Assembly: GCA_963921425.1 (NCBI GenBank)
Contig: OY992834.1
Coordinates: 12,879,271-12,943,270, forward strand
DNA: 64,000 nucleotides
From: Dryas octopetala
Lineage: Eukaryota; Streptophyta; Magnoliopsida; Rosales; Rosaceae
Reading direction: 5' to 3'
Positions 20,541 through 34,134 of the stretch are shown piece by piece. How positions within the stretch are numbered: position 1 is the stretch's first letter; each line of letters opens with the position of its first letter. The notes beneath the pieces were generated by a model that saw only the letters and a list, made by a program, of their open reading frames with translations, made no database searches and was not told where the DNA came from. A program made the translations under genes and the position numbers.

Positions 20541-23500
20541 CTAGTGCTCTATAATTTAAAGACCATATTTCGTCTACATACAAAATTGGAAAAGCAAACC
20601 TTGCCCATGAAGGAATAAATTTACTATTTGGTATAATATTGTCGTCTTCTTCTTTTTCATCATCTGATTCTTTGTATGGAGAGATCTCATACAACTGCTT
20701 GACAACCCAATTCTCATTTTCTATTGCTTTGGCTAAATTTCTCGATTGAAGATCACAGGAAGTATCAACATGAGACTGTAGAGGCAAAGTAAAGTACACA
20801 AAATATGCCGCTGCTCATGTGTAAGAAAATTTTCTAAAGGTGGTTCAGATTTGAGTTTACAATCAGCTATTTGTAGTTTTACCAAAGAGAAAATCCTTGC
20901 AATAAGCCAAGTAGCCTTCTTATCTATTATGGCATAAAGATCGCAAAGGGGAAGGCCTTGGAGTAGTTAAAAACCAACAAGCTTAAAGGACCAATGCAAA
21001 CTATAATAACACAGAAATAGAAAGCATGCTAAACTACCAGCTTATCACCCTGCTCCAGCCTGCAGCAAAAGCTCAGAATATGTTCTTAATTATAGGCCTC
21101 CCTAGTATGAACTACACAAGTAAGAGCACTCAACATATGTAGAAATGTTATTTCAGAGGGAGAGAAATAGGTTCATTTGCCACCCGTGCTGTATAATATG
21201 CAAGCAGATCCTATGATATGGTGAAAATTGGTTGTTAGAAAGTCATTAAAATTTACCTCTGCGTTATATCCAAAATTACTCAAGGCCTCGCAGCACTCTT
21301 CATGGACAATACTCTCTCTTCTGGCATTATTTGTTGAAACCCGGGAAGTCTCAGGAACAGTTTCTGAAATGTTCCTGAGAGTGCCACATCCCCACTCTTC
21401 CTCCATTTTCTTGTGCACTGTTTCATCCGTAGATTCCTTACTCTCATGTCCTCTTCCATCCTATAAAAGACAACCCAATATTCAATGTGATTTCTAGAAT
21501 AGCAAGAAGATTGGAATCATAAATGTGTCAGAGCATGAAGAATCGCACAATGGCTTGACATTTCATTTCTTTATCTTCTTTTTCTGCAGGTAACTTGTCT
21601 TCATGTTCTCTGTGCTGTCTCCGCGCTTCAACACGAATCCTTTTTCTTTCCTTCTCCTTCCTATCTTCCTCTTCCCTTTGTCTCTTCTTTGCTGCCATAT
21701 CAGCCTCTTTTTTCTTCCTCTTCTTCTTTCTCTTTCTTCTGCGGCTCCAACTGCCTCAAGTTCTCTTGCTTCATTCTTGATCTCTCAAGCTTCAAGGCTT
21801 CCTTCTTCATCTTACGCTCATTCTCTTTCTTTTCTGCAAGATGCTTTGCAGCTTCAGCGGCCTCCAGGGCCTTTACTTTGATGTCCCTCTTCCCTATAAG
21901 AAAGCACAAGAAGATCAAAATACTGAATCAAATCACTGTAGAAACAAAAGAGAAAAAGATACCAATGTTCACCAAACATTCACAATTATATAATCAAACA
22001 ACAATGTCAAGCTCCTCTGGACATGATCAATTTACCTAAAAAATCCTTTATGCAGGATAATGGCATTTCAAATTTCATGGGACTTTCAATTATGCCCTTT
22101 ACTTTTACATAATGATCACAGACATGCAAAGCTAATTTATAGCTACAAACATAATATTCCCCGATTCAGTAAAAACAAAACCATCACCCATACTGTACTC
22201 CATTTTTCACATTCTTTTAAGATCCACACTCTGAATACACATATGAAATATGTAAATGTAATGCAATATCCAAAAATTCTACTATTTAAGTTACAAGGGA
22301 GACAATTTTTTGTTTTAACAAAAAAAATTGACGGTTCTTCATGATTAAAAAAAGATTAATGGTAAGAATTTACCTGTTACAACTGCAGCTGCTTGTTTCT
22401 GTTGCACAAGTGGAATAAAGGAAGTCATGTTGAACACAATATTGTTACGCCTAGGCTCCTGCTCCAACAAACTCGGGCCTCCTTTTCTCAAACTAATTTT
22501 TCCAGACAATTTTGGCTTACTGAACCTGTTCCGAAGTGACCCAGTGGCCCTCTTAAAAGCATTTGTTCCTCGTGATATGCTCTGGTTCTCCTTATTTTTA
22601 TATCTTCTCTTACTGCTGCTTTGGTTTCCAAGCTTCTGTTTGAAGCTCTTATGAGTCCCCGTTAAGCTGAATACAGTGTTTACTGAATCTAGAATAAATC
22701 TATCAGCATACGGCTCAGCTTTAGAAACTGATGCAGGAGGGTTTGGAATCTCTGTAATGTCAGCAAGTGGTACTCTTTGTATAGAGCTATTTAACACTTC
22801 TGAAACAATGCCATCTTCGAAAGTATCAGCTACCTCATCTGTATTCTCGTTTTCTTCACCAATGCAGGGAAGCTCTAGATTTATTCTCCCTCGCTTCCCT
22901 GAACTGCTAGACAATAAACCACTTCTATCCCAGAGTTTCCCAACTGGAGATGTATAAGGTTTCTTAATATCCCAACCAGATTGACCAGTACAATTTGATA
23001 GGCAATCAGAATAGGAACTTCTATATAAAGCCCGGCCAACTTCCTCACTCAAGCAACTATAACCATCCTTTAATTGGTTGGCAGTAATAGGAAGGGTGGT
23101 CCTCAGATCCACACCCTCTAGAAGCCCAGTTGGAACAGACTGGTATAGATTTGGAATTTTGTGCTACTCATAGCTGAAGAACATGCTACTGGAGTTTGCA
23201 TGCAAGCAGATTTGCAAAGCTGCTCCAGTATGCTGGCACGTTCTATTGTAGTGTTTGGAAGGTTCAACTCGTCAAAGCTAATTTCCTCTTCAGCAATGCT
23301 TGTTGGTTCATCGTCTGGTTTAATAGCAAAAACCTCAAGCTCAGGCATTGTATCATCAGCTCCAACCAAATCCAAGGATTGGCCATGTGGAGAACCAACT
23401 GAATAATATGAAAGTTTGCTGGTCCCTCCAAGATCAAATCTCTTTTCCTGCATTGTTCTTTCAGCACAAGTCAAATGTTCAACATTTCCTAGTCTAAGAT

Positions 23501-23879
23501 TATCCTTAAGAGGAAGTAAAACATCGTTCTCTTCTATGCACTGACTTCCATCATCAACAATAATGCTAGTTGGATGTCCTATTCCTGTTTCCTCCACCAA
23601 ACAATCTTGAGGATACCCAGCAGCCTGATTGATCAAACATGAGAGAAGTGATGCTCCTAATTCTTCATGCATAAAAGTGAAAGGCGTATTTACACTCCCC
23701 CTTTCCGTTTTGATTTCACCCTGCCAAACTCAATATTATGCATCAGAAAAGATCAAATAAAGCACTAAGCAGACCAACCAAACCATGTAATATAACAGAA
23801 TAAGTAAACAGAAAACCCCAAAATAAAACATGACTACTATATAGAATAAAATAGATTTAAGGACAATGGCTTAGCCGAG

Positions 23880-23957
23880 GAAGGGAGGGGGGAAGAGGGG
23901 GAGGGGAAGAGGGGGAGGGGAAGAGAGAGAGAGAGAGGGAGAGAGAGAGAGAGAGGT
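23880..23957. repeat. Purine microsatellite in an INCENP intron
   Basis: A tandem of 'ggaagagggggaggg'-like units grades into a (GA)n run, immediately downstream (minus strand) of the second INCENP exon. Confidence 0.9.
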
Positions 23958-24196
23958 GTACAATGGAAAAGTGAGTACCTCTTTCACCTGTTCCTTAGCA
24001 GAAGATTCAAACCTCTCTATCATGTGGGAATCCTCCTCATTTTGATGTGTTTCTTCAACTGGACTCCCACTTTGAATTGATTTCACAACATCCTCCCGAG
24101 AAATTGAAAGGCCTTGAGATTCTAGTACAGCCTTTGGACTATGTTCTTTACTTCCCAAGTTTCCACCCATAGAATCTCTGTTGACACTTGACAGTG

Positions 24197-24520
24197 TGAG
24201 AAGCCTTTTCTCTCAAGCTGGGCGAAGCAGACAGGTCAACAATCTTTGACTCATCAAAGTCAGTTTAGTAGTGCTCCAGCTCATCCACTTATACAGCTGT
24301 GTAATAAGTTAGCTGTGTATTAGTTAGTCTGTTAGAGAGTTAGTTTTGTAGTTAATCAGCTGTGCTTATGCACGTGTTTGTGAGCTTTTATATAAGCTGA
24401 AGATTGTACTTTGTAAGTCATTAATTCAATAATAAACTCAAAGATCCTTACACATTTTCTCTCTGTCCTTTCTTGCTCTCTGAATTTTCTCTGTACTTTC
24501 TTTGAATCTAAACACTCTCA
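24197..24520 (+). repeat. Solo LTR of an LTR retrotransposon within the INCENP-like gene
   Basis: A 324-bp block begins TGAGAAGCC and ends ACACTCTCA. It is bounded by the 5-bp direct repeat CAGTG at 24192-24196 and 24521-24525. It has TG...CA ends, an internal 'ttatataagct' TATA-like site and an 'aataataaa' signal on the plus strand. No internal region accompanies it, so it is a solo LTR left by recombination. It lies antisense to INCENP, within a few bases of the candidate splice acceptor 'tctag' of the second exon. Confidence 0.85.
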
Positions 24521-25039
24521 CAGTGGCTAGATATGGAAGACTATCAAGACATTGTACATACATGCATATATAGTATATACATAACATACAAATGTGTGTG
24601 TGTGTGTGTGGGCATGCTCAGTTACTTTTTCAGTCATAACAGTTGGTGTATCGTCCCAATTACAAATATAGCCCAAAATATAAAATTTTCTGGGCAGCCA
24701 AACAGAGGATTAAGAAACCCTTGACGGTCGCAATTACACAAATACATAATGCAATATTGAAAACCTAGGTTTTGCTTCTTTATCTTCTAAAAAGAGCAAT
24801 TGCTACTAAGGCTAAAAACACCAGCAACTTGCAGTCAAAAGCAACAAAATCAACAATGGATATTGAAATTGAAAGAGATGAAGGTGGAAAAGTACGATTG
24901 GGGTGGGAGGGGCAATTCCGTCAATGAGGAGTTTGGAGGCGAGGTGTTGGGCGAAGAGGTGGGTCTGGTGCTTGGCTTGGTTGATGATCCATTTCTTCCT
25001 CTCAAAGATCTGCACCAACAGCTTCTCCATCGTCGACAT

Positions 25040-25694
25040 GTTTCATGAATCGGTTCACTGAGTCAGAGAGAGCGAGCGACTGTGGGGAAAGGACGGTGGA
25101 GATTCGATGGCGATTAGCGCGGCTTCGATTTTCAAATTTTGGGGGAAATGAGTTTGGGTCTTGGGCCTTGTTTCGCGCCACATGAACATGATTCAGTTCG
25201 GATCGAAATTCAATTTGGGTCGTGGGCCTTGTTTGAACCATCACCCCACCCCTTCCCCAAAACTTTGTTCTCAACTTCTCAACTTTACCTTTATAATTAA
25301 AAAACTTCAAAAAAAAAAACCCCTAAAATACCAGCATGCTAGGTTTTTTTAGTTAGATTTTTTATTTATAGGGGTAAAATACAAGTATCATTTCCAATCA
25401 ATTTGCTGCACGTACTGTGAGCTTGCTTAATTCGTTGATACCTTCTGGTGGTTAATTAGTTAAATTATGACGTTGATTTGTTTGGTGCTTTCACAAAACT
25501 ATACTGTTAATTATATTACGTGCTGATTTGCTACCCACATGGTAGTAGCTAGTGTTGCACAATTTGCCTCCCATATGTCCATAACAATTTGTATGATAGC
25601 CATATTTTGTTAAGGATAGGAGTGCAAAAGTGACTCGGCTTAAAGCTTAATTAATGGGCCGGCTCAAAATAAACATACATCTGACCCAAATCTG
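25040..25694. other. INCENP 5' flank and intergenic DNA, no gene
   Basis: The minus-strand leader of the INCENP copy occupies roughly the first 200-300 bases. The rest is AT-rich with no recognisable feature. It is followed directly by the NLR2 remnant, whose coiled-coil and P-loop region is absent. Confidence 0.5.
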
Positions 25695-26075
25695 GAAAAG
25701 ATGTTTTGGAAGACATTTATGTTCAACTTATGTCTCCTACTAGAGAGGAAAGGGAAGAAATTACAAATCTTAATAAGCGGTAGACATAGCAAAAAAGCTT
25801 TGTAATTTTCAACAACGGAAATGTTTGGCTGTGCTTAATTGATGACATTTGGACCCGCAATGCGTGGAACTCTTTAGAAGTTGGATTTCCAGTTAATAAG
25901 GATGGAAAAAGCCGAATAATACTCACCACTCGCGAAAAAGATGTAGCATTGCATGCAGCCGGAGAAAAAGGTCTCTACCAAACCCGACGTCTACCTGGTA
26001 ATGAAAGTTGGAAACTAATTGAGAAGATAACAAACGTTGGAAAGGAGGATGCATGTATTTTCTCATCCAAATTTT
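25695..26075 (+). pseudogene. NLR2 pseudogene, NBS part of exon 1
   Basis: The translation reads 'VLEDIYVQLMSPTREEREE', stops and shift, then 'CLIDDIWTRNAWNSLEVGFP' (kinase-2 region), 'SRIILTTREKDVALHA' (RNBS-B), 'LPGNESWKLIEKITNVGKED', then 'IFSS', the same post-splice string seen after NLR1, 3 and 4 exon 1. The donor-type 'gcaggtatt' of the intact genes is 'gcatgtatt' here. The coiled coil and P-loop are missing and at least two in-frame stops are present. The intron tail 'gagcctaaatagaaactatc' follows, as in the intact genes. The matching exon 2 relic is at 43752-44928, beyond the CACTA element. Confidence 0.8.
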
Positions 26076-26279
26076 TTTTTTTTTACACATCTTACTTTTC
26101 TTATTCTTCAATTGAGCCTAAATAGAAACTATCACATTCCATTTGGCAATACATCTTTTTTAACAAGAAAAAATAATTGTATATGACATTTTACTGTTTT
26201 TAAAGTCTTACTAACTTCTTTTTACAATGAACAATATTATGCATATTTGAAATGTCAAACCTTATACAAGCTTGTCTTT

Positions 26280-27160
26280 TAAAAAAAAAAAAATTAGTGA
26301 GTCTTTTTCACCGAGCCAGTGCTAGAACCTATGGTTTTGTTCGGCGGGTACCTACCGAGCGAAACCACCAGTTTCGGCACTGGCCCGCCGAACCAGCCAC
26401 CATCTGCATTTTTTTTTAAGGTGGAGAGAGAGATAGAGAGGGGGAAAGGGAAAGAGTGGTCACAGTCGGAGAGGCAGAGAGGGGGTGGGCTGGGGTTGTT
26501 GTTGGAGCTGGACAGAGACAAAAAATGAGGGAGGGGGTGGTCGGTGAAGGAGGTAGGTGGTCTGGGTGAGGGAGAAGGAGGGTCTGGGAAGGGGTGGGTC
26601 GGGATTGTTGTCGTCGGAGCTGGACAGAAACAGAGGGAGGTGGTCGGTGAAGGAGAAAGAGGGGCTGGGAAGGGGTGGGCGGGGGTTGTTGTCGCCGAAC
26701 AGAGGCAGAAAGGAAGGGAGGGAGAGAGAAAGTGAGGGGGAGGGAGGGAGTGAGGTGGTCAAGGTGAGGGAGAAGGATGGGCTGTGTGTGTCAGTGTGTG
26801 GTTTTTTCTTTTTTTTTGATAGGGTGTGTTGTGTTAAATTTTGTGAAATGAATAAAATAGGGGCATTAGGGTAATTAGATTGGTGTGTAAAAAGAGTTTT
26901 TAAATTTTAGAAGAGGATAGAGGGTGTGTAGGAAAAAAAAAAAAAAAACAAAAAAGGTGTGCAAAAAGAAAAAAAAAAAAAAGGTGTGTAAATAGTAGCT
27001 CTTATTTTTAAAAGTGGATTAAAAATCTTTAATAGCTACCTTCAAAATGGGGTTATATTTTCAAATTTCTCTATTAATCTTGCAGGTAACATTGATGTAG
27101 AAGGTAGAAAGACTCTAGTGCAATAGGCCTCTTTTGCTTGACCAACAAGCACATGATCGC
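26280..27160. other. NLR2 intron remnant with a purine-rich low-complexity block
   Basis: Bases 26420-26790 are G/A-rich with imperfect repeats ('ggtggtcggtgaaggag' at about 26537 and 26640; 'ctgggaaggggtggg' twice). A poly-A-rich stretch lies at 26930-26985. It resembles the purine-rich interiors of the Mutator-like copies at 58.9-59.3 kb, and 'ggtgtgtaaatagtagc' at the end echoes a string near 59660. Open frames here are compositional. It is possibly another old TIR insertion, but no ends could be paired. Confidence 0.4.
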
Positions 27161-27174
27161 GTACAACAAAAAAC

Positions 27175-28010
27175 CCTTTCCATGACGTTTGAAAAACGCC
27201 ATGGAAGGCTTTTCATGGCGGTTTCCAAACGCCACGAACCACGTCGTAGATACCGGTGCCATGGAAAGGGTGGCCCTACTACGGCACCGGAAAAACGCTA
27301 TCTAAAATAGTTTCCATGACGTTGAAAAATTGTCATCCTTCCACACCTTTTATGGCGTTTGATTCGTGTCATGTAAATGCTTTCCATGGCGTTAATTAAT
27401 TGTCATTGAAAATGATTAACTTTTGATGATTTTCAGTACATGTCATCTAAAAAATTTACATGGCATGGCTTCAACGCCATTGAAAGGGTACAATTTATAT
27501 GGCGTTTCAACAGTGTCATGCAAAACCTTTCCATGGCGTTATCTCAATGTCATTGAAAATGGCTAACTTTAGATGACTTTCAGTACATGTCATCTAAAGA
27601 ATTTACATGGCATGGCTTCAACGCCATTGAAAGGGTACAATTTATATGGCGTTTGAGCAATGTCATGCAAAACCTTTCCATGGCGTTATCTCAATGTCAT
27701 TGAAAATGGCTAACTTTAGATGACTTTCAGTAGCTGTCATCTAATTGTGTTTCCATAGCATGATTCAAACGCCATTGAAAGGGTTGGGCCTACAACGACA
27801 TCTGAAATATGCCATGTTAAAGCGTTTCAATGACGTTTGTTAAATGTCATGAAAGCCTTTCTATGGCATTGTTTACATTGCCATTGAAAAAGTTTAACAT
27901 TACATGACCTATATCATCTAATTCTGCCATATTTGAAATGCCATTGCTTTTGGTGACTTTAAAGGGATGCCATGAAGTGGCCAAAAAAAAAAAAAGGGAT
28001 GCCATGGAAT
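27175..28010. repeat. CACTA subterminal repeat array, left end
   Basis: Many copies of a roughly 10-base motif (catggcgttt / aacgccatg, with variants catgacgtt and tgtcat) occur in both orientations. A larger unit of about 125 bp is repeated, for example 'gatgactttcagtacatgtc' or variants near 27430, 27570 and 27718. Such motifs are bound by the TNPA-type protein in En/Spm. Confidence 0.8.
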
Positions 28011-31000
28011 ATTGGGTGTATTTGAAAAAAATAATTAATAATAATACTAATCAATTTTTATCAAATGCATGTATTATAGCAATCTAAAGCTAAACCAATA
28101 ATGAAATGTCAACAAAATAAGAATTTACAGTAAAGGCAACCAATCTAAAGCAATCTAATACCAAATTAGAATTTACATTAAAGGCAACCAAATTGTTCAA
28201 GGTTTTCTACCATTACAACAAAATTAAGGATAATTATATAGTAATGAAATTCTAATACATATAATGAAATGTCATTTAATAATATTGACATTGTTTCTAG
28301 CTAGTACATACACCACTAGAAACTTAAAATACTGTCTCAAAATGCACATATATATAAATCCTCAAAAGCCAACCTATTAGTGGTAATTTGAGTGAGGATG
28401 ATTATGTCCAAAAAGTAGCATTGCTTGTGATGGTCATTCCTAATTCCACTCTTTGCTTCTTGATCTGCAGTGACAATGATAACAACAAGTGTGAGCAAAT
28501 AGGCTTTTGGATGAAAAAAAATCATGCAAACAAGTCACTGGCCATATGTATGTATGAAAAGCTAAATATATCCCCAGTTGATATAAACTCTGATCAAACT
28601 CAAGGCAATGCTTTAATTAATCAAAGCTAGCAAATTATACAAGGATGTTAGAGAGGACAGAAATGATGAGGTTGAAATCTGCCAGCAAAATAGATAAATT
28701 TGGGACTTCCCAAGCCTACTTTCTTTTCTCAATTCTCAATCACATATAAATTTGGGACTTTGCTTCTTTGTACATATCTGCCTTGTGATGAGAAACACAT
28801 CCACCTTGTCCAAACATACATTGCATGGAATATGAATAAATCAAGGAATTGAATTATTCCCCAATACCAAAATTCCCAGTTCAAAGCTAGAGTTAGGAAA
28901 AGTAAAGGAACAAAATTTATATGCTGGGTGCAAAAGAATGTATAAAATAGAATCATAACTAATAGCTGAAATATGTACATGCAATCACGATGCACATGTG
29001 GATAACCGACAATTTGAAATAAAAACATAATAATTTTTTAATGAAAAATACTGTATTTTTTTTCCTTTTTATGAAACAATATTGGGAAGGGAGAAGATAA
29101 ACAACATAGAATAGCTAGTTTCTTCTTATTTTAATTTTTCGTGCTGAAGGACTAACTACTTGTTTAGCTCTTATTTTTTTGAATAAACTTTTTACCTCTT
29201 ATTAAAGAACAAGAGTACTTTCACAGCAGAATCGAGAAGGTAGTTGAGCAATTATTGAATTATAGTACAGGTGCATGAACCTATATATCCACTTATTTTT
29301 TGGTACATTAACCTTTATATCGACTTTGCAATCAAGAAGAAAGGTGCACTATCAAATATCAATCAATTAGACACCCTGAATTCGTGGGATAGAATATTAA
29401 TTATATGTGTTGGATGACATATTAGAACTTCCCCTAGGCTTTGTCCATATGAGAGAAGCATGAAATATGAATGAGAGAATATGATGTAAACTAATTATCC
29501 ATGAGAGAACATGATGATGACTCTTAAGTTTACTGAGCAATTTGATTTATATACTAATTATAAACTAGGGCAAGATCACTTGCATTCCACGCTCTCTAAG
29601 TGCAGAAAAATTATAAAGTAAACGATTCAAAAGTTAGTTTACACACCAAATATTAAATAAACTCACTTAATATTTTCAAATATTAAAAAGGTCCACTAAT
29701 GATAAATAAATTCACCTTAAAAAAAAGACACTCAAATTGACCAAAAAAATGGCACCAAGTGCACATGAGGCGTTGTACAGTGACAAAATAGTCCTTTTGC
29801 CCTTAAGGCTCACAAACTTGGGACTTAAGGCTCACAAATTAATCCCCTACTTTCTTTTCTCAATTCTCAATCACATATAAATTTGGGCAAGTCCTACTAA
29901 ACATTACAATTTTTTTCCTTGAAAACAGTAATGACTAGGGTGTGTGTGTATGTGTGTGTGTGTGTGTATACCCGTTTGTGGGGAATGTGCATAATTATGA
30001 TTTGAGCAAAATCAGACCAGAGTACCAGACCCATCTCAAATAATAAAACTTGTATTGGTCAGAAATTAATAGTTTATTTCAATCCTTAACTCATTAGAAA
30101 ACATACACACCAAAAAAAGCCATAAATTGATTCAAACACCACAATTTTGATTTCTAATTTGAGTTCTGTTTCGCTTTCGTAACTCAGATGTTCAAAAAAG
30201 GACAATCAGAATGTATTTCTAACAAATATTTCCAGTTACTCCTAGGCTTTATCTGACTTGTAAAGGAAATCCTAAGCTTAATTGAGTTTTTTAACAGGTA
30301 CCCTCTATATTTTGATGCATAGGGAATCACCAAACTGAAGGTATTCATGTAATAAATGTCTATTAATTTGTTATTTTTTCCAAGCAAGAAGAATTGTCAA
30401 GAAATTTAGGAAATGCAATAACCTACATTAATAGACAGATTTTTTTTTTCTCCAATATATGTCCACATGAATATATATGCTTCCCTAGCACCTTGTACAA
30501 AATGAAATATTTGGTCATGATCAAGATGCATGTTTTCCCTGATCATAAAGTCCCAGGATGATATTAAACTCTTATGGCCATTATATTTCTCCTATCCAGA
30601 CAAGATATCATTTAATTAATGTTTTGTCATAACATGCTAGGGATATATATATTTTCTAGTTGGGTTTATTTTCATAGAGCATATGAGACATTCTAAAGGA
30701 CTGAAAATTAAATAACCTCACCTAAAAAATAAGGGTTTTATTTAATAATATAAAGAAAGCAGCCTGCAGTTGCCTCACTGTCACAAAAAGCACAAATTTT
30801 TGTCCTCTCCTTTTGTTTTTTGTTTTCTTCCTTTTTACTATTTAATTTGACAAAGGAATTTTCCTTTTTACTAAACTATGTAATGTAGATAATTGATTAA
30901 TTTTTATCTGTTTTTTAGGTTTCACCCACGAGTCCAAGACTAAGCTACTACCTACCTGTTGTCCCAAAATGCAGTAGACCACTTGACATGCATAATTCCA

Positions 31001-31052
31001 GCTATACCCAAAACTAGTCAATAAAACCGCAAAACTTGAAACCAATTACAAT
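28011..31052. other. Non-coding interior of the CACTA element
   Basis: AT-rich, with no credible gene. A 38-base direct repeat starting 'ctttcttttctcaattctc' occurs at about 28720 and 29848. A (GT)n run lies at about 29939-29966. The stretch just before 31053 may be captured upstream DNA of the beta-glucosidase gene. Confidence 0.55.
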
Positions 31053-31930
<878 letters not shown>

Positions 31931-32075
31931 TTCCACTTGTTAATTAGTGTCCTTAGCAACTACTTCTAAATCTACAATCACATCATTCATGTTGTACCTT
32001 AACAGCAAGAAAATTAAACATTGACAATATAAAAAGCCATAACTAAACCAAAGTCTTTGGATATTACCTCAAACA

Positions 32076-34134
32076 TCAGTCAATTCTAATATACTTGTGT
32101 GGCCAAGCAACAGTGCTTCCCAAAGCATCATCAAGTATGAAAAATTCACGTGAACTCCTGAACAATGGCACTTGATGAACTACAATGTCTTGCACCCAAA
32201 CTTTATAGCAATCTGGTCCAAGGACAACATGATGTATAAGTGTTGTCGGATCTGTAGATTCAATCTCTGCTCTTGCCACTTCTTGGCCTGTTCCATCCCA
32301 ATTTAAAAGTGTACACTTTGCCTTAACAAGGTTTCCACTAGACAGGTTCACATTAGGAAGGACTTGGGTACTACGTTCTGGAGACTAAAATAAAACCAAT
32401 AAAAATACTCAAATGTCAGCTTCCGAGGTAAACATGTTAGTTGATACAGTTTTCTACACTATAATTTGGAAAATGGGCAATAGAATGTAGAAGAAGATGT
32501 CTTTGTTGTTTTAAACTATTTGAATCATTTTACCTTTGGAGTTGGATCTGGGCATTTTGCAACTTCCTCACCAGTTTTGCCTTGCTTTTATAAAAAAAAA
32601 GAAACAATTGAGATGCTTCATGCTGTTATAATAATAGAATTGAGAAAAACCACTAGAGTATCTGTCAAAACTTACCATGTACGATGCAAATTGAGCAATA
32701 CTATCCTCTAGCTGCTTTTGTCTAATCAACAGTTGACTCATATCATTCACTAGTGATTGTCTCCATGAATTGCTTTCGATTTGAGCATTTACCTTCGTAG
32801 GTGTAACTCCAAATCCTAGTGCTCGAACACGACCAGGACATTCCTTACCAAGCACTTCAGTCAATGCATCCTCTGAAATGTCAATTGGATTCTCACTAGC
32901 TGGAGTGCTTGCCATTTTTTCTTTGATTTTTTCCTAAAATCAGCCAATAAATAAATGTAAATACCATAGTTGAAAGCATTGGTGAAAAAAGCAAGGCATA
33001 TTTGAATTCATAGTTAATACATACAATTGTAGTAGCAACAGCCTCACTCATTTTGGCTTTTTTGGGTATATGTCCCTTAATCCATAATTCAGGCCTACTC
33101 AAAGGTTTATCGGGGTTCTTTGTTCTCTGCATACACAAATAAACACCAATATTGGTCATACATGCTGTTAACTGTTCTACAAGTATGTTTGAGTGGTACT
33201 TACTTCAGCATGTTCCAATCGTGCATAACCTCTTCGGCTCAATGTGTGCTGTAGAGTCTGTTGGGCTCGTATTTTTCTCATTTTCTCACTTTTGGCCTGG
33301 AATGATAAGAACATCAGTCAATTTCATGTGTAATCTTAGATCTACAAATACAAATTCCCTTATCGAAACACAAATAGTCATACTTTCCACCCATCTGACA
33401 TGCGTTCTGTCAGAAATGCATCCCACTCCTTCTGTTTGACATCAGCAGGCTTGATTAGGGCAATATGGCGTTTATGATCTTGTCCAGATTGTAAAACTTC
33501 TCTAATTGAGATGGATAACGCGGACTTCCAGCTTCTCCATAACTTGCCCATCATCATGAATATCAACTTTTTGTGGCTGGCATCCACTGTGTACTTGTGC
33601 TGCCATTTGAGTCAAGACTTAATTAAGCATCATACATTATGAATTACAATCAGGTATAACCTTATTAAAATTTGCAAAAGGTACATTATATATAGATATA
33701 TATATAATAACATTACCATTAAGAGCTTCCAAGCATCACTTTTAATCTTGGTTTCCACTTTGTCCCAACTACATACATTGATTGGCACCAATTCTCGTGC
33801 TATACACCCGAGAGTTGAACTGAAACGTATAGAGTCAACACCAACAGATTGGCCAAATTCGTTCCACTCAACATTTTTGCGGTTTTTTTCTCCGGTTGCC
33901 ATCACTTGCAGTGTTGTTTTGCCCCTAGTCTTCTTCTTTTGAGGACTGGATTCAGAGCATTCATCTCTAACAGAATGCCCTTCTCCAATTTCATGGCTAG
34001 CTCTTTTTTTTCCTGGATGCGAAGGCTGCACAATCAAAATATTTGCCAAAATTAGTATAAAAGAGGAAATGAACTAAAAAATGTACAATTAATAAAAAAA
34101 CAAATTTGTATTGCAGCTAGCTCACCTCCCCCAT
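32076..34134 (-). CDS. CACTA accessory transposition protein (Transposase_24 / TNPA-type)
   Basis: A multi-exon minus-strand gene. Exon 1 is 34134-34126 ('MGE'), exon 2 34025-33717 ('PSHPGKKRASHEIGEG' ... 'DAWKLLM'), exon 3 33593-33384 ('YTVDASHKKLIFMMMGKLW' ... 'ERMSDGWK'), exon 4 about 33297-33200 ('AKSEKMRKIRAQQTLQHTLS'), exon 5 about 33129-33027 ('NPDKPLSRPELWIKGHIPK'), exon 6 about 32932-32674, then short exons ending 'AWPHKYIRID' at 32076. Exons 1-3 agree in phase. The 'R.ELW...H..K' block and C-terminal coiled-coil-like helix are typical of plant Ptta/En/Spm Transposase_24 proteins, which bind the subterminal motifs. It lies 0.4 kb downstream of TNP2 on the same strand. Exons after exon 4 are less certain. 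Confidence 0.7.

Larger units (their letters stand above)
20122..25039 (-). pseudogene. INCENP: INCENP/WYRD-like inner centromere protein gene copy, damaged
   Basis: INCENP anchors and activates Aurora kinase in the chromosomal passenger complex. Exons read by eye on the minus strand: 25039-24896 (N-terminus 'MSTMEKLLVQIFERKKW'), one ending 23979, 23720-22374, 21893 to about 21551, 21460-21257, 20775-20600, 20352-20261 and 20153-20122. The third holds 'ENQSISRGTNAFKRATGSLR'; the fourth is a charged helix ('ALEAAEAAKHLAEKKENERK'). The last three give a continuous IN-box (ARK-binding): 'YEISPYKESDDEKEEDDN', 'SKFIPSWA', 'DPETIFPPESFCSISEDLLP', then a stop. Damage: a solo LTR beside the second exon, and single-base frame shifts near 23145 (before 'NLYQSVPTGLLEGVDLR') and near 21700 in the Glu/Lys run. 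The total is also shorter than plant homologues, which generally exceed 1000 residues. Probably a pseudogene; assembly indels could explain the shifts but not the LTR. Confidence 0.75.

Noticed and set aside
24812-25048. Plus-strand open frame opposite the INCENP N-terminus
   Set aside because: It is the antisense of a recognisable INCENP exon, with no family features of its own.
26294-26874. Gly/Arg/Glu-rich open frames in the purine-rich block
   Set aside because: Composition artefact of G/A repeats; no conserved motif.
27175-28010. Regular short repeats considered as a CRISPR-like array or satellite
   Set aside because: Motifs occur in both orientations with irregular spacing, next to a transposon end and matched at its other end; CRISPR is not expected in plant nuclear DNA.
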